Shown here in pieces: positions 51,599 to 60,027 of a DNA stretch of 64,000 nucleotides (position 1 is its first letter; each line of letters starts with the position of its first letter). Both the position numbers and the translations under genes were made by a program. The DNA is taken from contig JAYSBP010000007.1 of assembly GCA_041915365.1 (NCBI GenBank), positions 47,837 through 111,836 of the forward strand, read 5' to 3'. The notes beneath the pieces were generated by a model, which was not told the DNA's origin, did no database searches, and saw only the letters and a list, made by a program, of their open reading frames with translations. Source of the DNA: UBA6016 sp041915365. GTDB lineage: Bacteria; Campylobacterota; Campylobacteria; Campylobacterales; UBA6016.

Positions 51599-52676
51599 TA
51601 GTATCTCCTTTGACCCAGCCTATTTTTCCATCTTGCATTTTGATTTTTATGTATCCTTCACTCTCTTTTAGCTTCTCGACAGGCAGTTCCGCATCGGCTT
51701 TGAAAAACGAGGTTGAGTTTTCAGTAGGCAGTAGATAAACCACAGTGTCTTTTTTGATTTTGACTTGCTCATTTGGAATAAAAAGAAATATAACCCCAGA
51801 TATTATAGTGACTACTATCAGAATTAGGAATATTTTTTCACGTTTGAAGTAGTATATTCCATAAAGTATAGAGGCTATGACGGCTACCGTTAAAAATACA
51901 TATATTGCTTTGTCTGAGCTTTTTGGTTGAAGGTCTGTTTGGGTGCTTACCTTATCTTCTATGTTCGATAAATCAAGTGTCAAAGATACAGACTTCATAC
52001 TTCCACTTTCTTTGTTGAAGTATTCAAACTCCAGTGTCTTTTGCGTATCTGGAATTATTAGATAATAAAACATTTTTCCATTTTCAAACCCATTTTTTAG
52101 GCTGTTTACACCTTGAAGCGAGATACCCTGAAGTTTGAAATCATCCAAATTGGCATTTTTTGCGGATATGTCTATAGCCAAGATGTTGTTGCTCGCATCG
52201 TAGCCGTCTATTTTGTAATTTACTATCTCTAGGGAAGAAGCTATAACGCCGCAATATTGCGCAGTTTTGCTAACGGACGTTACACCGATGCTTGCGCCTT
52301 CAAGTAGTGATGTCTCTTTGTCTATCCCTTCAACATTTAGTGCAGTTTGCACATCTGGAAGCCTTACTGAAGCGTCAGATACTTTAAAAAATATTGACAA
52401 AGTTTGAGAACCGTCACTGGCAGGCTTCCAAGCATAGTTTTGGTTTAGCAGCTTTATTCCCGACTGGTTTTGGAGTGTTGTTTTTAATGTTGCACCTTCG
52501 GTAATTCCAGAGGCCTTGAGCCTAATCTCGAAAACCTCGTTTAGCCTAAGCGAAGTCGGTGTTTTTTCATAAGATATAACCATTGTCTGATTTTGCTGAG
52601 TAGTTGCCTCCTCTGCTCCAAAAGAGCTTAGACCAACTAAGAGCGCTATAATTTTTATTAGATTTTTAATATTCAA
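51585..52676 (-). CDS. membrane protein with C-terminal SH3-like domain, unknown function
   Basis: 363 residues: a signal peptide (MNIKNLIKIIALLVGLSSFGA), a long extracytoplasmic beta-rich region (about 22-250), two membrane helices (about 262-280 and 286-305), and a C-terminal bacterial SH3-like domain (about 310-363, ESEGYIKIKMQDGKIGWVKGD). The beta-rich region has the look of BatD/oxygen-tolerance-type proteins but the match is unsure. It is encoded with an M23 peptidase upstream and plsC downstream on the same strand, suggesting an envelope role. Confidence 0.7.
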   Translation of the reverse strand: MNIKNLIKIIALLVGLSSFGAEEATTQQNQTMVISYEKTPTSLRLNEVFEIRLKASGITEGATLKTTLQNQSGIKLLNQNYAWKPASDGSQTLSIFFKVSDASVRLPDVQTALNVEGIDKETSLLEGASIGVTSVSKTAQYCGVIASSLEIVNYKIDGYDASNNILAIDISAKNANLDDFKLQGISLQGVNSLKNGFENGKMFYYLIIPDTQKTLEFEYFNKESGSMKSVSLTLDLSNIEDKVSTQTDLQPKSSDKAIYVFLTVAVIASILYGIYYFKREKIFLILIVVTIISGVIFLFIPNEQVKIKKDTVVYLLPTENSTSFFKADAELPVEKLKESEGYIKIKMQDGKIGWVKGDTIVNR

Positions 52677-52690
52677 AGCTATCCTCGTTT

Positions 52691-53731
52691 TTACAAAGTT
52701 TTTGTCAGAATATACATAGTTTGTGCGACAAATGCAGAAAAGTTATCATCTGCCCTTTTTTGCCAAGAAGTAGCAAAAAAAACCGCAGGGTCTATGTATT
52801 TACCAGCTTTTTGTACTCCAAAATGCAAGTGCGGGCCTGTTGCAAGCCCAGTTTGGCCCACAAGCCCTATAGGCTCCATTTTTCTTACTTCTACTCCGCC
52901 TTTAAGGTCGCTGCGCACCTTGCTTAAATGTCCGTAGACGCTAATGTAGTCATTTTTGTGCCTAATTCTAACATAATTTCCGATATTTGGGTTATACCCG
53001 ACATCTTCTATGACTCCGTCAAGCGCACTGGATACGGGGGCTCCGCTTTTTGCCGCAAGGTCTATCCCTTGATGGGGCAGTAAGTAGTTTAGTATAGGAT
53101 GAAGTCTGCCGCTTGTAAAAAAATCGCTTACTCGTGCGAATTTGACAGGGATAGATGGCGTATCGTTTGATATTAAAACGCCGTTTTTATCATATATTTG
53201 TCCGGCGTAAAAAAACATAAACATATAAAACCCTTGTCCCTCTACCAAAACCGCTTTGTCTTGCGATGGCAACGATATACCCTCAAATGCTGTATAGCCT
53301 GATAAAACTTTTATTTTGATGGCTGCAATACCGGCATATTTGCCAAATATTTCAGATGCGCTAAGTAAATAACTTGCATTTTTAAACTCATTTGATAGAT
53401 AAGTGCTCGCAGCGTATTTTTGTATATATTTTTTGTTTGTCGTTTGTATGGATATTTTTTGTACTCCATTTTTTTTGCTTGCCAAGAGGAGTAGGTTTGC
53501 GTTATTTTGGGTCAGTATGTAGGCGTTTATGTCGTTATTATTTTTTGACGTTACGATGATATTTGCAGGCAGTTTGCACCCTGACTCTGTTATTTTGTCT
53601 ATCGCTTTTTGATTTATGCCGTAGTATTTGGCAAATGTTTGCAAGCTACCGTTTGTGGATACGGGGAAGATTTCGATTTGCGCTGCGGCTAGATGTATGG
53701 TCATAAGCCATATAAGCGCAAATCTAATCAT
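52691..53731 (-). CDS. M23 family metallopeptidase (LytM-type)
   Basis: 346 residues with a signal peptide (MIRFALIWLMTIHLAAA). The C-terminal M23 domain (about 215-320) has both zinc motifs, HQGIDLA (HxxxD) and GPHLHFGVQK (HxH), plus YGHLSKVRS, so it should be an active peptidoglycan endopeptidase. The N-terminal half resembles other Campylobacterota cell-shape M23 enzymes. Gene order M23-SH3 protein on one strand suggests joint work in the cell wall. Confidence 0.9.
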   Translation of the reverse strand: MIRFALIWLMTIHLAAAQIEIFPVSTNGSLQTFAKYYGINQKAIDKITESGCKLPANIIVTSKNNNDINAYILTQNNANLLLLASKKNGVQKISIQTTNKKYIQKYAASTYLSNEFKNASYLLSASEIFGKYAGIAAIKIKVLSGYTAFEGISLPSQDKAVLVEGQGFYMFMFFYAGQIYDKNGVLISNDTPSIPVKFARVSDFFTSGRLHPILNYLLPHQGIDLAAKSGAPVSSALDGVIEDVGYNPNIGNYVRIRHKNDYISVYGHLSKVRSDLKGGVEVRKMEPIGLVGQTGLATGPHLHFGVQKAGKYIDPAVFFATSWQKRADDNFSAFVAQTMYILTKTL

Positions 53732-54409
53732 TTATTTTAGACCGAGAAAGCCTTTTAGTAGTTTTGCTCCGTCCTCGCTAAGGAGTGCACCCTCACAGGC
53801 TCTTTCTGGATGCGGCATAAGACCGAATACATTTTTTGTTTCATTGCAAATCCCAGCAATATTATCTGTTGAGCCATTGAGATTGATTTCATTACCGTTT
53901 TCATCTGCATATTTCAAAAGAACCTGCCCATTGGCGTACATTTTTTTTAGCGTTTCGTCATCGACAGTATAGTTACCCTCAGCATGAGCTACCGGCATAT
54001 TTACAAGCTCGTTTTGCTTTACGTTGGATAGGAATGTGTTGTCACTGTTTAGCACTTTTAGGTTTACGAATTTGCTAACAAAATGCAAATTTTCATTTCT
54101 CTTCATTGCGCCAGGCAACAAACCGGCCTCAAGAAGTATCTGAAATCCGTTGCAAATTCCAAGCACTTTCCCACCGTTAGCTGCAAATTTGGCAACATCT
54201 TGCATGATTGGAGAAAATCTAGCTATCGCACCGCTTCTAAGATAGTCGCCATAGCTAAAACCACCAGGCACTATAACGGCATCTGTTCCAACTGGTAGTG
54301 CACTTTCTTTATGCCATACGATTTGCGCTTTTGCCCCTAATTTTTCAACTGCATATTTTGTGTCTTGTTCGCAGTTTGTCCCAGGGAAAAATAGTACGGC
54401 TATACTCAT
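53732..54409 (-). CDS. purQ: phosphoribosylformylglycinamidine synthase subunit PurQ
   Basis: Glutaminase subunit that supplies ammonia to PurL in purine synthesis. 225 residues of class I amidotransferase fold: GGFSYGDYLRSGAIARF, the catalytic-cysteine segment LGICNGFQILLEAGLL, and GLMPHPERACEG with the His/Glu pair. It overlaps the purS stop by 4 bp. PurL itself is not in the window. Confidence 0.95.
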   Translation of the reverse strand: MSIAVLFFPGTNCEQDTKYAVEKLGAKAQIVWHKESALPVGTDAVIVPGGFSYGDYLRSGAIARFSPIMQDVAKFAANGGKVLGICNGFQILLEAGLLPGAMKRNENLHFVSKFVNLKVLNSDNTFLSNVKQNELVNMPVAHAEGNYTVDDETLKKMYANGQVLLKYADENGNEINLNGSTDNIAGICNETKNVFGLMPHPERACEGALLSEDGAKLLKGFLGLK

Positions 54410-54648
54410 TTTACGAGCTCAAAAGTGTAGTTTTCAATGACGGTATTTGCTATTAGTGTCTCGCACATTTTTTCGACTTCAGCCTTTGCTTTTACTTCAT
54501 CCGTACTTTTTAGCTCCAAGATTACTTGTTTGCCTACTCTTACCTCGCTAACGTCGTTAAAACCCATTGTAGATAGGGCGTGATGTACGGCTTTGCCTTG
54601 CGGGTCAAGAACACCGTCTTTTAGATATACATTTATTACTGCTTTCAA
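54406..54648 (-). CDS. purS: phosphoribosylformylglycinamidine synthase subunit PurS
   Basis: 80-residue small subunit that bridges PurQ and PurL. VINVYLKDGVLDPQGKAVHHAL and the GFNDVSEVRVGK stretch match the family. Placed between purC and purQ on one transcript, 9 bp after purC ends. Confidence 0.92.
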   Translation of the reverse strand: MKAVINVYLKDGVLDPQGKAVHHALSTMGFNDVSEVRVGKQVILELKSTDEVKAKAEVEKMCETLIANTVIENYTFELVK

Positions 54649-54657
54649 ATTATCCCC

Positions 54658-55371
54658 TTATTTGTTGAGTATTTTTTCTAAAACTTTTTCATATCCGGCA
54701 CGCACTGAGCCTAAGTCTTGTCTAAATCTATCTTTGTCTAGTTTTTCAAGAGTCTCTTTATCCCAAAATCTACAACTATCAGGGCTTATTTCGTCGGCGA
54801 GTAGTATCTCTCCGTTTGAGTCCTTTCCAAATTCAAGTTTGAAATCCACAAGAATAAGGCCTCTATCATCAAAAAATTTAAACAAAACATCATTTACTTT
54901 TCTTGCCATTGTTTTTAGGGTTTCTAGGTCTTCTTTTTTGTCTACAAGACCCATTAGCATAGCATGCTCATCGTTTATGATAGGGTCGCCAAGAGAGTCG
55001 TCTTTGTAGTAGAACTCAACAAGTGTAAAATCTAGTTTTTTACCGTCTTCAATGCCCAATCTCTTTGTAAGGCTTCCGGTTGCTATGTTTCTTGTCACGA
55101 CTTCGATAGGTATGATATTTACCTTTTTTATTGCCATTTCATTGTCTGAGAGTACTTTTATCATATGTGTTTTGATGCCATTTTGCTCTAGCAAATCGAA
55201 AAGCTCTTTTGATATTTTGCAGTTAAGTGCACCTTTGCCGTCTTCGCTCCCTTTTTTTAGAGCGTTAAAAGCTGTAAGATCATCCTTAAACTCTGCAACA
55301 AATACATTCTCATCTTCTGTTTTAAAGATTTTTTTCCCTTTTCCCTCGTATAAGAGCTCTGTTTTTGTCAT
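54658..55371 (-). CDS. purC: SAICAR synthetase (phosphoribosylaminoimidazole-succinocarboxamide synthase)
   Basis: ATP-dependent coupling of CAIR and aspartate in purine synthesis. 237 residues; starts KTELLYEGKGKKIF, with DDLTAFNALKKGS, PIEVVTRNIATGSL and ILADEISPDSCRFWDKE. Full length. It is the first gene of purC-purS-purQ and follows ctpA after 9 bp, so it may share that gene's transcript. Confidence 0.95.
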   Translation of the reverse strand: MTKTELLYEGKGKKIFKTEDENVFVAEFKDDLTAFNALKKGSEDGKGALNCKISKELFDLLEQNGIKTHMIKVLSDNEMAIKKVNIIPIEVVTRNIATGSLTKRLGIEDGKKLDFTLVEFYYKDDSLGDPIINDEHAMLMGLVDKKEDLETLKTMARKVNDVLFKFFDDRGLILVDFKLEFGKDSNGEILLADEISPDSCRFWDKETLEKLDKDRFRQDLGSVRAGYEKVLEKILNK

Positions 55372-55380
55372 CTTCTCTCC

Positions 55381-56715
55381 TTATTTTTTGGTTATTATCA
55401 AAGCTTTTACTATTCCGATAGCAGTTTGAAGCTGTAGGTCTTTTGCGATATTTTCATCAGACATAGCCTCTTCTTTTTTTGTTTTTGTTGTTTTTTCTGT
55501 ATTTTGAGTCTTCTCTGAAGCTTTTTCTTTTTCCAGCTTTTCAAGTTCACCCTCTAGGTGCTGCTTTAGGTCTGCCTCTTTTACCCCAAATTCATCATTT
55601 TGATGCTCTTTAATAGAAGCCGCCGCTACCACTACGTCAGGCGTCACGCCCACCGCTTGTATCGTTCTACCGCTAGGAAGATAGTATCTAGCTATCGTTA
55701 GTCTAATTGCATCCGTTTTGTCTATCGGTAAAATAACCTGAACGCTCCCTTTTCCAAAGCTTTTTTCGCCGACTATTACGGCTCTTTTGTTGTCTTGAAG
55801 GCTTCCGCTTACTATTTCACTTGCGGACGCACTGCCGCCGTTTATTAGGACAGACATTGGTATGCCTTTGTACTGCGCTTTGCCGCTTGCGTCGTAGACT
55901 ATGTTTTCATCCGCAACACGACCTTTTTGGGATACTATAATGCCTTTTTCTACAAACATATCAGTCAGGCCGACCGCTTGATCCAGTAGCCCACCCGGAT
56001 TATTTCTAAGGTCTAGCACGATGCCTTTAGGGTTTTTGATTTTGTCAAGCTCTTTTTTGACTGACTCAACTACTTTTTTGTCAAAAGATGTGACGCGGAT
56101 GTATACGATGTCGCCTTCAAGCTTTTTCGCATACACGGACTGTATATTAATGATGTCTCTCACTATGGAAACCTTGAGCGGTTTACTTTCGGATTTCCTT
56201 ACTATCGTCAGTTCTATTTTTGTTTTCGGCTTACCACGCATTACATTTACGGCTTCGTCTATCGTCATATTGATAGTCGATTTATCGTTTATTTTTAGAA
56301 TTATGTCCCCAGCTTGTATACCAGCTTTATAGGCAGGTGTACCCTCGATCGGAGCAATAACTGTCAGGGCGCCGCTTTTCATACCTACAGTAATACCGAG
56401 GCCGCCAAATTCACCTTCCGTTTCTACTTTTAGGTCTTTATATTGCTTCTCATCCAAATATCCCGAGTGGGCATCAAGATTTGAAAGCAAACCTTGAAGT
56501 GATTTTTTCACTATATCTTCTATGCTTAGTTCATCAACATAATACTTTTGAATAGTGCTAACTACTTTTGTAAATTTAGCAAAAGTCGCAAGCTTTGAGT
56601 CCTGAATTGATTCGTTGTTGTCTGATTGTAGTGCGTTTAGAGATGTGTTGTAGAAGAACAGCCCCGCTAAAATAGCGCTTACTGCGCCGAGAGCCACAAA
56701 ATTTTTGTTTTTCAC
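55381..56715 (-). CDS. ctpA: C-terminal processing peptidase CtpA (S41)
   Basis: Periplasmic serine protease of the S41 family. 444 residues: a membrane anchor (about 5-25), a helical N-terminal region, a PDZ domain (about 95-180, GLGITVGMKSG, GIQAGDIILKIND) and the protease domain with NGGSASASEIVSGSLQDN (catalytic serine) and GEKSFGKGSVQ (catalytic lysine). A Lys/Glu-rich tail follows. It trims C-termini of envelope proteins or peptidoglycan enzymes. Confidence 0.93.
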   Translation of the reverse strand: MKNKNFVALGAVSAILAGLFFYNTSLNALQSDNNESIQDSKLATFAKFTKVVSTIQKYYVDELSIEDIVKKSLQGLLSNLDAHSGYLDEKQYKDLKVETEGEFGGLGITVGMKSGALTVIAPIEGTPAYKAGIQAGDIILKINDKSTINMTIDEAVNVMRGKPKTKIELTIVRKSESKPLKVSIVRDIINIQSVYAKKLEGDIVYIRVTSFDKKVVESVKKELDKIKNPKGIVLDLRNNPGGLLDQAVGLTDMFVEKGIIVSQKGRVADENIVYDASGKAQYKGIPMSVLINGGSASASEIVSGSLQDNKRAVIVGEKSFGKGSVQVILPIDKTDAIRLTIARYYLPSGRTIQAVGVTPDVVVAAASIKEHQNDEFGVKEADLKQHLEGELEKLEKEKASEKTQNTEKTTKTKKEEAMSDENIAKDLQLQTAIGIVKALIITKK

Positions 56716-56814
56716 TTATTTTGTCCTTGAGGTTTGTGTGTGTGAAAATTTGGGCTAATGATACAACTTTTTCCCTTTTGCGGCTTGTTTTTTGAGCTTT
56801 TATTGTTTTATAGA

Positions 56815-56845
56815 CTTGACAATACCACGCTCAAAGTTGTAAAAT
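56815..56845 (+). promoter_or_regulatory. clpB promoter with HAIR-like HspR operator
   Basis: -35 TTGACA (56816-56821), 18-bp spacer, -10 TAAAAT (56840-56845). Overlapping it is CTTGACA-N7-GCTCAAA (56815-56835), close to the HspR HAIR consensus CTTGAGT-N7-ACTCAAG: 5 of 7 positions match in each half and the spacing is exact. HspR is known to repress chaperone genes, including clpB, in Campylobacter and Helicobacter. Confidence 0.6.
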
Positions 56846-56885
56846 TTTTACCGTATCAACCGAATAATTTATGGAGGAGCAAGTT

Positions 56886-59462
56886 ATGAATCTATTTGAA
56901 AAACTCACACACCAAATGACCGAAGCTATCGAGTCTGGCATTAGTCTGGCTTTGCATTCAAAAAACCAAGAAGTAGAACCTTTGCACGTGATATGGGGGC
57001 TTGTGACAAATACAAGTTCCGTGCTAAACCAAGCTCTAAATAGAGCGTCTGCGGATAAAGCGGCGCTTGAACTTGAGCTGAAAAGTGCGGTTGAGAAATA
57101 CCCAAAGGTGTCTACCGTCTCCAAAGAAAATATAAAAATATCAAAAAATCTTTACAGAAGCCTAGAGGCTGCCGATGGGCAGTCGGTCAAAAACGGAGAT
57201 AGTTTCATAGCCGTTGACAGCTGGCTAATAGCAAACATCGGGGAGTCTTTTTTAAAGGAGACCATCGGAAAATACATCGACCTGATGGAGCTCAGAAAGA
57301 ACCTTGAAGCTTCCCGTGCCGGTAGGAAGATAGACTCTCAAAGTGCGGACGAGAAGCTAGAATCTCTCTCAAAATATGGCATAGATTTGACTCAAAAAGC
57401 GGCGGAGGGCAAGTTGGACCCCGTAATCGGACGAGAGGAAGAGGTTAGCCGCACAATGCAAATTCTTATTAGAAAATCAAAAAACAATCCAATACTGCTC
57501 GGCGAACCGGGCGTCGGTAAGACGGCGATAGTAGAAGGTTTGGCGCAAAGAATAGTAAGCGGCGACGTTCCTCTTAGCCTGCAAAGCAAAAAACTTATCG
57601 CTCTTGACATGGGAAGCCTTATTGCGGGAGCGAAGTACAGGGGGGAATTTGAAGACAGGTTAAAGGCCGTTATCGAAGAGGTGCAAAAAGATAAAAATAT
57701 CATACTTTTTATAGATGAGATACACACTATTATTGGAGCTGGGGCAAGTGAGGGCTCGATGGATGCCGCTAATCTTCTTAAGCCTGCTTTGGCAAGAGGC
57801 GAGCTAAGAACTATAGGGGCTACAACACTAAAAGAGTATAGAAAGTATTTTGAAAAAGATGCCGCAATGCAAAGGCGTTTCCAGCCTGTAACCGTCGCAG
57901 AACCTGGGCAAAATGAGGCAATCTCCATAATGAGGGGCATCAAAGACTCTTTGGAGGCTCACCATAATATTACTATTCAAGATAGCGCTTTGATTGCGGC
58001 GGTCAAACTCTCTAGTAGATATATAACAGATAGATTTTTGCCGGATAAGGCTATCGACCTTATAGATGAGGCTGCCGCTGGGCTAAAGATGCAAATAGAG
58101 TCCGAGCCGGCAGAACTAGATAGGGTAAAAAGAGAGATTTCGAGACTAAATGTCGAAAGGGAGGCTCTAAAGCTAGAAAAATTAGAGAAAAACGATGTCA
58201 GGCTAAGAGAGCTACAAAAAGAACTTGCAGATCTTGAAGAGCAAAAAAGGGCGCTGGAGAGTAAGTTTGACGAAGAAAAACGTGTATTTAGCGATATTGC
58301 AAAGACAAAATCAAAAATAGAAGACGCCAAAAGAGAGGCGGAAGTCGCAAAAAGGGAAGCTAATTTTAATAAGGCGGCAGAGATAGAGTATGGTGCTATT
58401 CCAAATCTACAAAAAGAGCTTGAGACGCTTGAGCAAAGATGGAAAACTATGGAAGAGCAAGGGGTACTTCTCAAAAATAGCGTAGACGAGGAGTCTGTGG
58501 CGGCTGTAATATCCAAATGGACAGGCATTCCGATAAATAAAATGCTACAAAGCGAAAAAGATAAGGTGCTCCACATAGAAGAGACGTTAAAAAAAGAGGT
58601 AATAGGGCAAGAAAATGCCGTCCGTGCTGTAGCTAGAGCCATCAAACGAAATAAAGCGGGGCTATCGGATATGAACAGACCGATAGGGAGCTTTTTATTT
58701 CTTGGCCCTACTGGGGTTGGCAAGACTGAGACGGCAAAAAGTCTGGCTAGATTTTTGTTCGATTCCGAAAAATCTATGATACGTCTTGATATGAGCGAAT
58801 ACATGGAAAAACACGCAGCATCTAGGCTGGTAGGAGCACCTCCTGGGTATGTAGGATATGAAGAGGGTGGACAACTTACGGAGGCTGTTAGGAGAAGACC
58901 ATATAGCGTTGTGCTTTTTGATGAGATAGAAAAGGCGCACCCAGATGTCTTTAATATGCTGCTTCAGGTGCTTGACGACGGTAGACTGACTGATAATAAG
59001 GGCGTTACAATAGATTTTAAAAATACGATTATCATTTTGACATCCAACATAGCGTCGGCAAAAATTATGAGCATAGCAGATGAAAAAGAGCGTGAAGTGG
59101 CGGTCTGGGAGGAGCTAAAAACTCATTTCAGGCCGGAGTTTTTAAATAGATTAGATGATGTGGTAGTCTTTAATCCTCTTGGGATGGCACAAATATCAAG
59201 AATAGTTGACAATATGCTCGGCGGTATACAGGCAAAACTAAAAGAGAGGGACATAATAATAGAACTATCCTCTGAAGCCAAACAGTTTGTTGCAAATGCT
59301 GGTTTTGACCCGGCGTATGGCGCTAGACCGCTTAAGAGGGCCTTGTATGATATAGTGGAGGATAGCCTTGCCGAGTTGATACTCGAGGATAAATTAAAAG
59401 ATGGGGATAAAGTTTTGTTTGATGTTAAAGACGGAGACATTAAGGCTCTCGTAAACCATTGA
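56886..59462 (+). CDS. clpB: ATP-dependent disaggregase ClpB
   Basis: Hsp100 chaperone that rescues aggregated proteins with DnaK. 858 residues from the ATG at 56886, chosen because GGAGGAG precedes it; an upstream ATG at 56871 lies inside that region and lacks one. It has the N-terminal Clp repeat, two AAA+ modules (Walker A GEPGVGKT and GPTGVGKTE; Walker B LFIDEIHT and LFDEIEKAHP), a coiled coil (about 405-525) and the arginine-finger region. The operator upstream suggests heat-shock control. Confidence 0.96.
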   Translation: MNLFEKLTHQMTEAIESGISLALHSKNQEVEPLHVIWGLVTNTSSVLNQALNRASADKAALELELKSAVEKYPKVSTVSKENIKISKNLYRSLEAADGQSVKNGDSFIAVDSWLIANIGESFLKETIGKYIDLMELRKNLEASRAGRKIDSQSADEKLESLSKYGIDLTQKAAEGKLDPVIGREEEVSRTMQILIRKSKNNPILLGEPGVGKTAIVEGLAQRIVSGDVPLSLQSKKLIALDMGSLIAGAKYRGEFEDRLKAVIEEVQKDKNIILFIDEIHTIIGAGASEGSMDAANLLKPALARGELRTIGATTLKEYRKYFEKDAAMQRRFQPVTVAEPGQNEAISIMRGIKDSLEAHHNITIQDSALIAAVKLSSRYITDRFLPDKAIDLIDEAAAGLKMQIESEPAELDRVKREISRLNVEREALKLEKLEKNDVRLRELQKELADLEEQKRALESKFDEEKRVFSDIAKTKSKIEDAKREAEVAKREANFNKAAEIEYGAIPNLQKELETLEQRWKTMEEQGVLLKNSVDEESVAAVISKWTGIPINKMLQSEKDKVLHIEETLKKEVIGQENAVRAVARAIKRNKAGLSDMNRPIGSFLFLGPTGVGKTETAKSLARFLFDSEKSMIRLDMSEYMEKHAASRLVGAPPGYVGYEEGGQLTEAVRRRPYSVVLFDEIEKAHPDVFNMLLQVLDDGRLTDNKGVTIDFKNTIIILTSNIASAKIMSIADEKEREVAVWEELKTHFRPEFLNRLDDVVVFNPLGMAQISRIVDNMLGGIQAKLKERDIIIELSSEAKQFVANAGFDPAYGARPLKRALYDIVEDSLAELILEDKLKDGDKVLFDVKDGDIKALVNH

Positions 59463-59532
59463 AACTGAAAATTTAAGTAAAACAGCATATAATTGCGACC
59501 TTAAATTCTAAAAATTTTAAAAGGCAGCGAAA

Positions 59533-59667
59533 GTGAAAAGAACATATCAACCAAGTAAAGTATCAAGACAAAAAACACATGGTTTTAGAGCTAGAATGGC
59601 AACAAAAAACGGCAGAAAAGTAATAGCTAGAAGAAGAGCAAAAGGTAGAGCAAAGCTATCTGTATAA
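59533..59667 (+). CDS. rpmH: 50S ribosomal protein L34
   Basis: 44 residues, nearly all basic: MKRTYQPSKVSRQKTHGF through the conserved RMATKNGRKVIARRRAKGRA core, a textbook L34. The start is GTG at 59533 with AAGG upstream. It heads the usual rpmH-rnpA-yidC-jag-mnmE order, here without yidD. Confidence 0.96.
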   Translation: MKRTYQPSKVSRQKTHGFRARMATKNGRKVIARRRAKGRAKLSV

Positions 59668-59984
59668 GACCGTTTGGGCACATTAAGGACCCCGAGCTTT
59701 TTAATAGGGTCTATAATAAGTCAAAGGCATACCATTCGGATACGGTTATACTTATGTATATGCCATCCAATGAAAGATTGGTCGGCTATACCGTATCAAA
59801 AAAAGTGGCGAAAGCCGTCGATAGAAACAAAATAAAAAGAAGATTGAGAGCGATTTTTAGATCGGAGCAGGTGAGACTCAAAGAGGGGTTTTATCTGCTT
59901 GTAGCCAAGCAAACATCTACTGTGGCGGACTTTTCAAAGCTTCGCAACGACGCAAGGCGCTCCCTCTCCCTCTTCTATATATAG
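59664..59984 (+). CDS. rnpA: ribonuclease P protein component (start uncertain, non-ATG)
   Basis: Protein subunit of RNase P, partner of rnpB at 15584. The core GYTVSKKVAKAVDRNKIKRRLRAIF and C-terminal FYLLVAKQTSTVADFSKL are typical. The conserved N-terminal part (GHIKDPELFNRVYNKSKAYHS) lies upstream of the first in-frame ATG at 59754. Between the preceding in-frame stop (59646) and it there is no ATG, GTG or TTG; ATA (59664) or ATT (59682) are the only near-cognate options. One extra G in the GGG at 59676-59678 would instead open a TTG start (MGHIKDPELF...), giving 103 residues. I mark 59664 as the outer limit. Confidence 0.75.
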   Translation: MRPFGHIKDPELFNRVYNKSKAYHSDTVILMYMPSNERLVGYTVSKKVAKAVDRNKIKRRLRAIFRSEQVRLKEGFYLLVAKQTSTVADFSKLRNDARRSLSLFYI

Positions 59985-60027
59985 CCCTTTATTTTTGGGC
60001 AAACTACAACGGTTTAAGGTTTAATTT

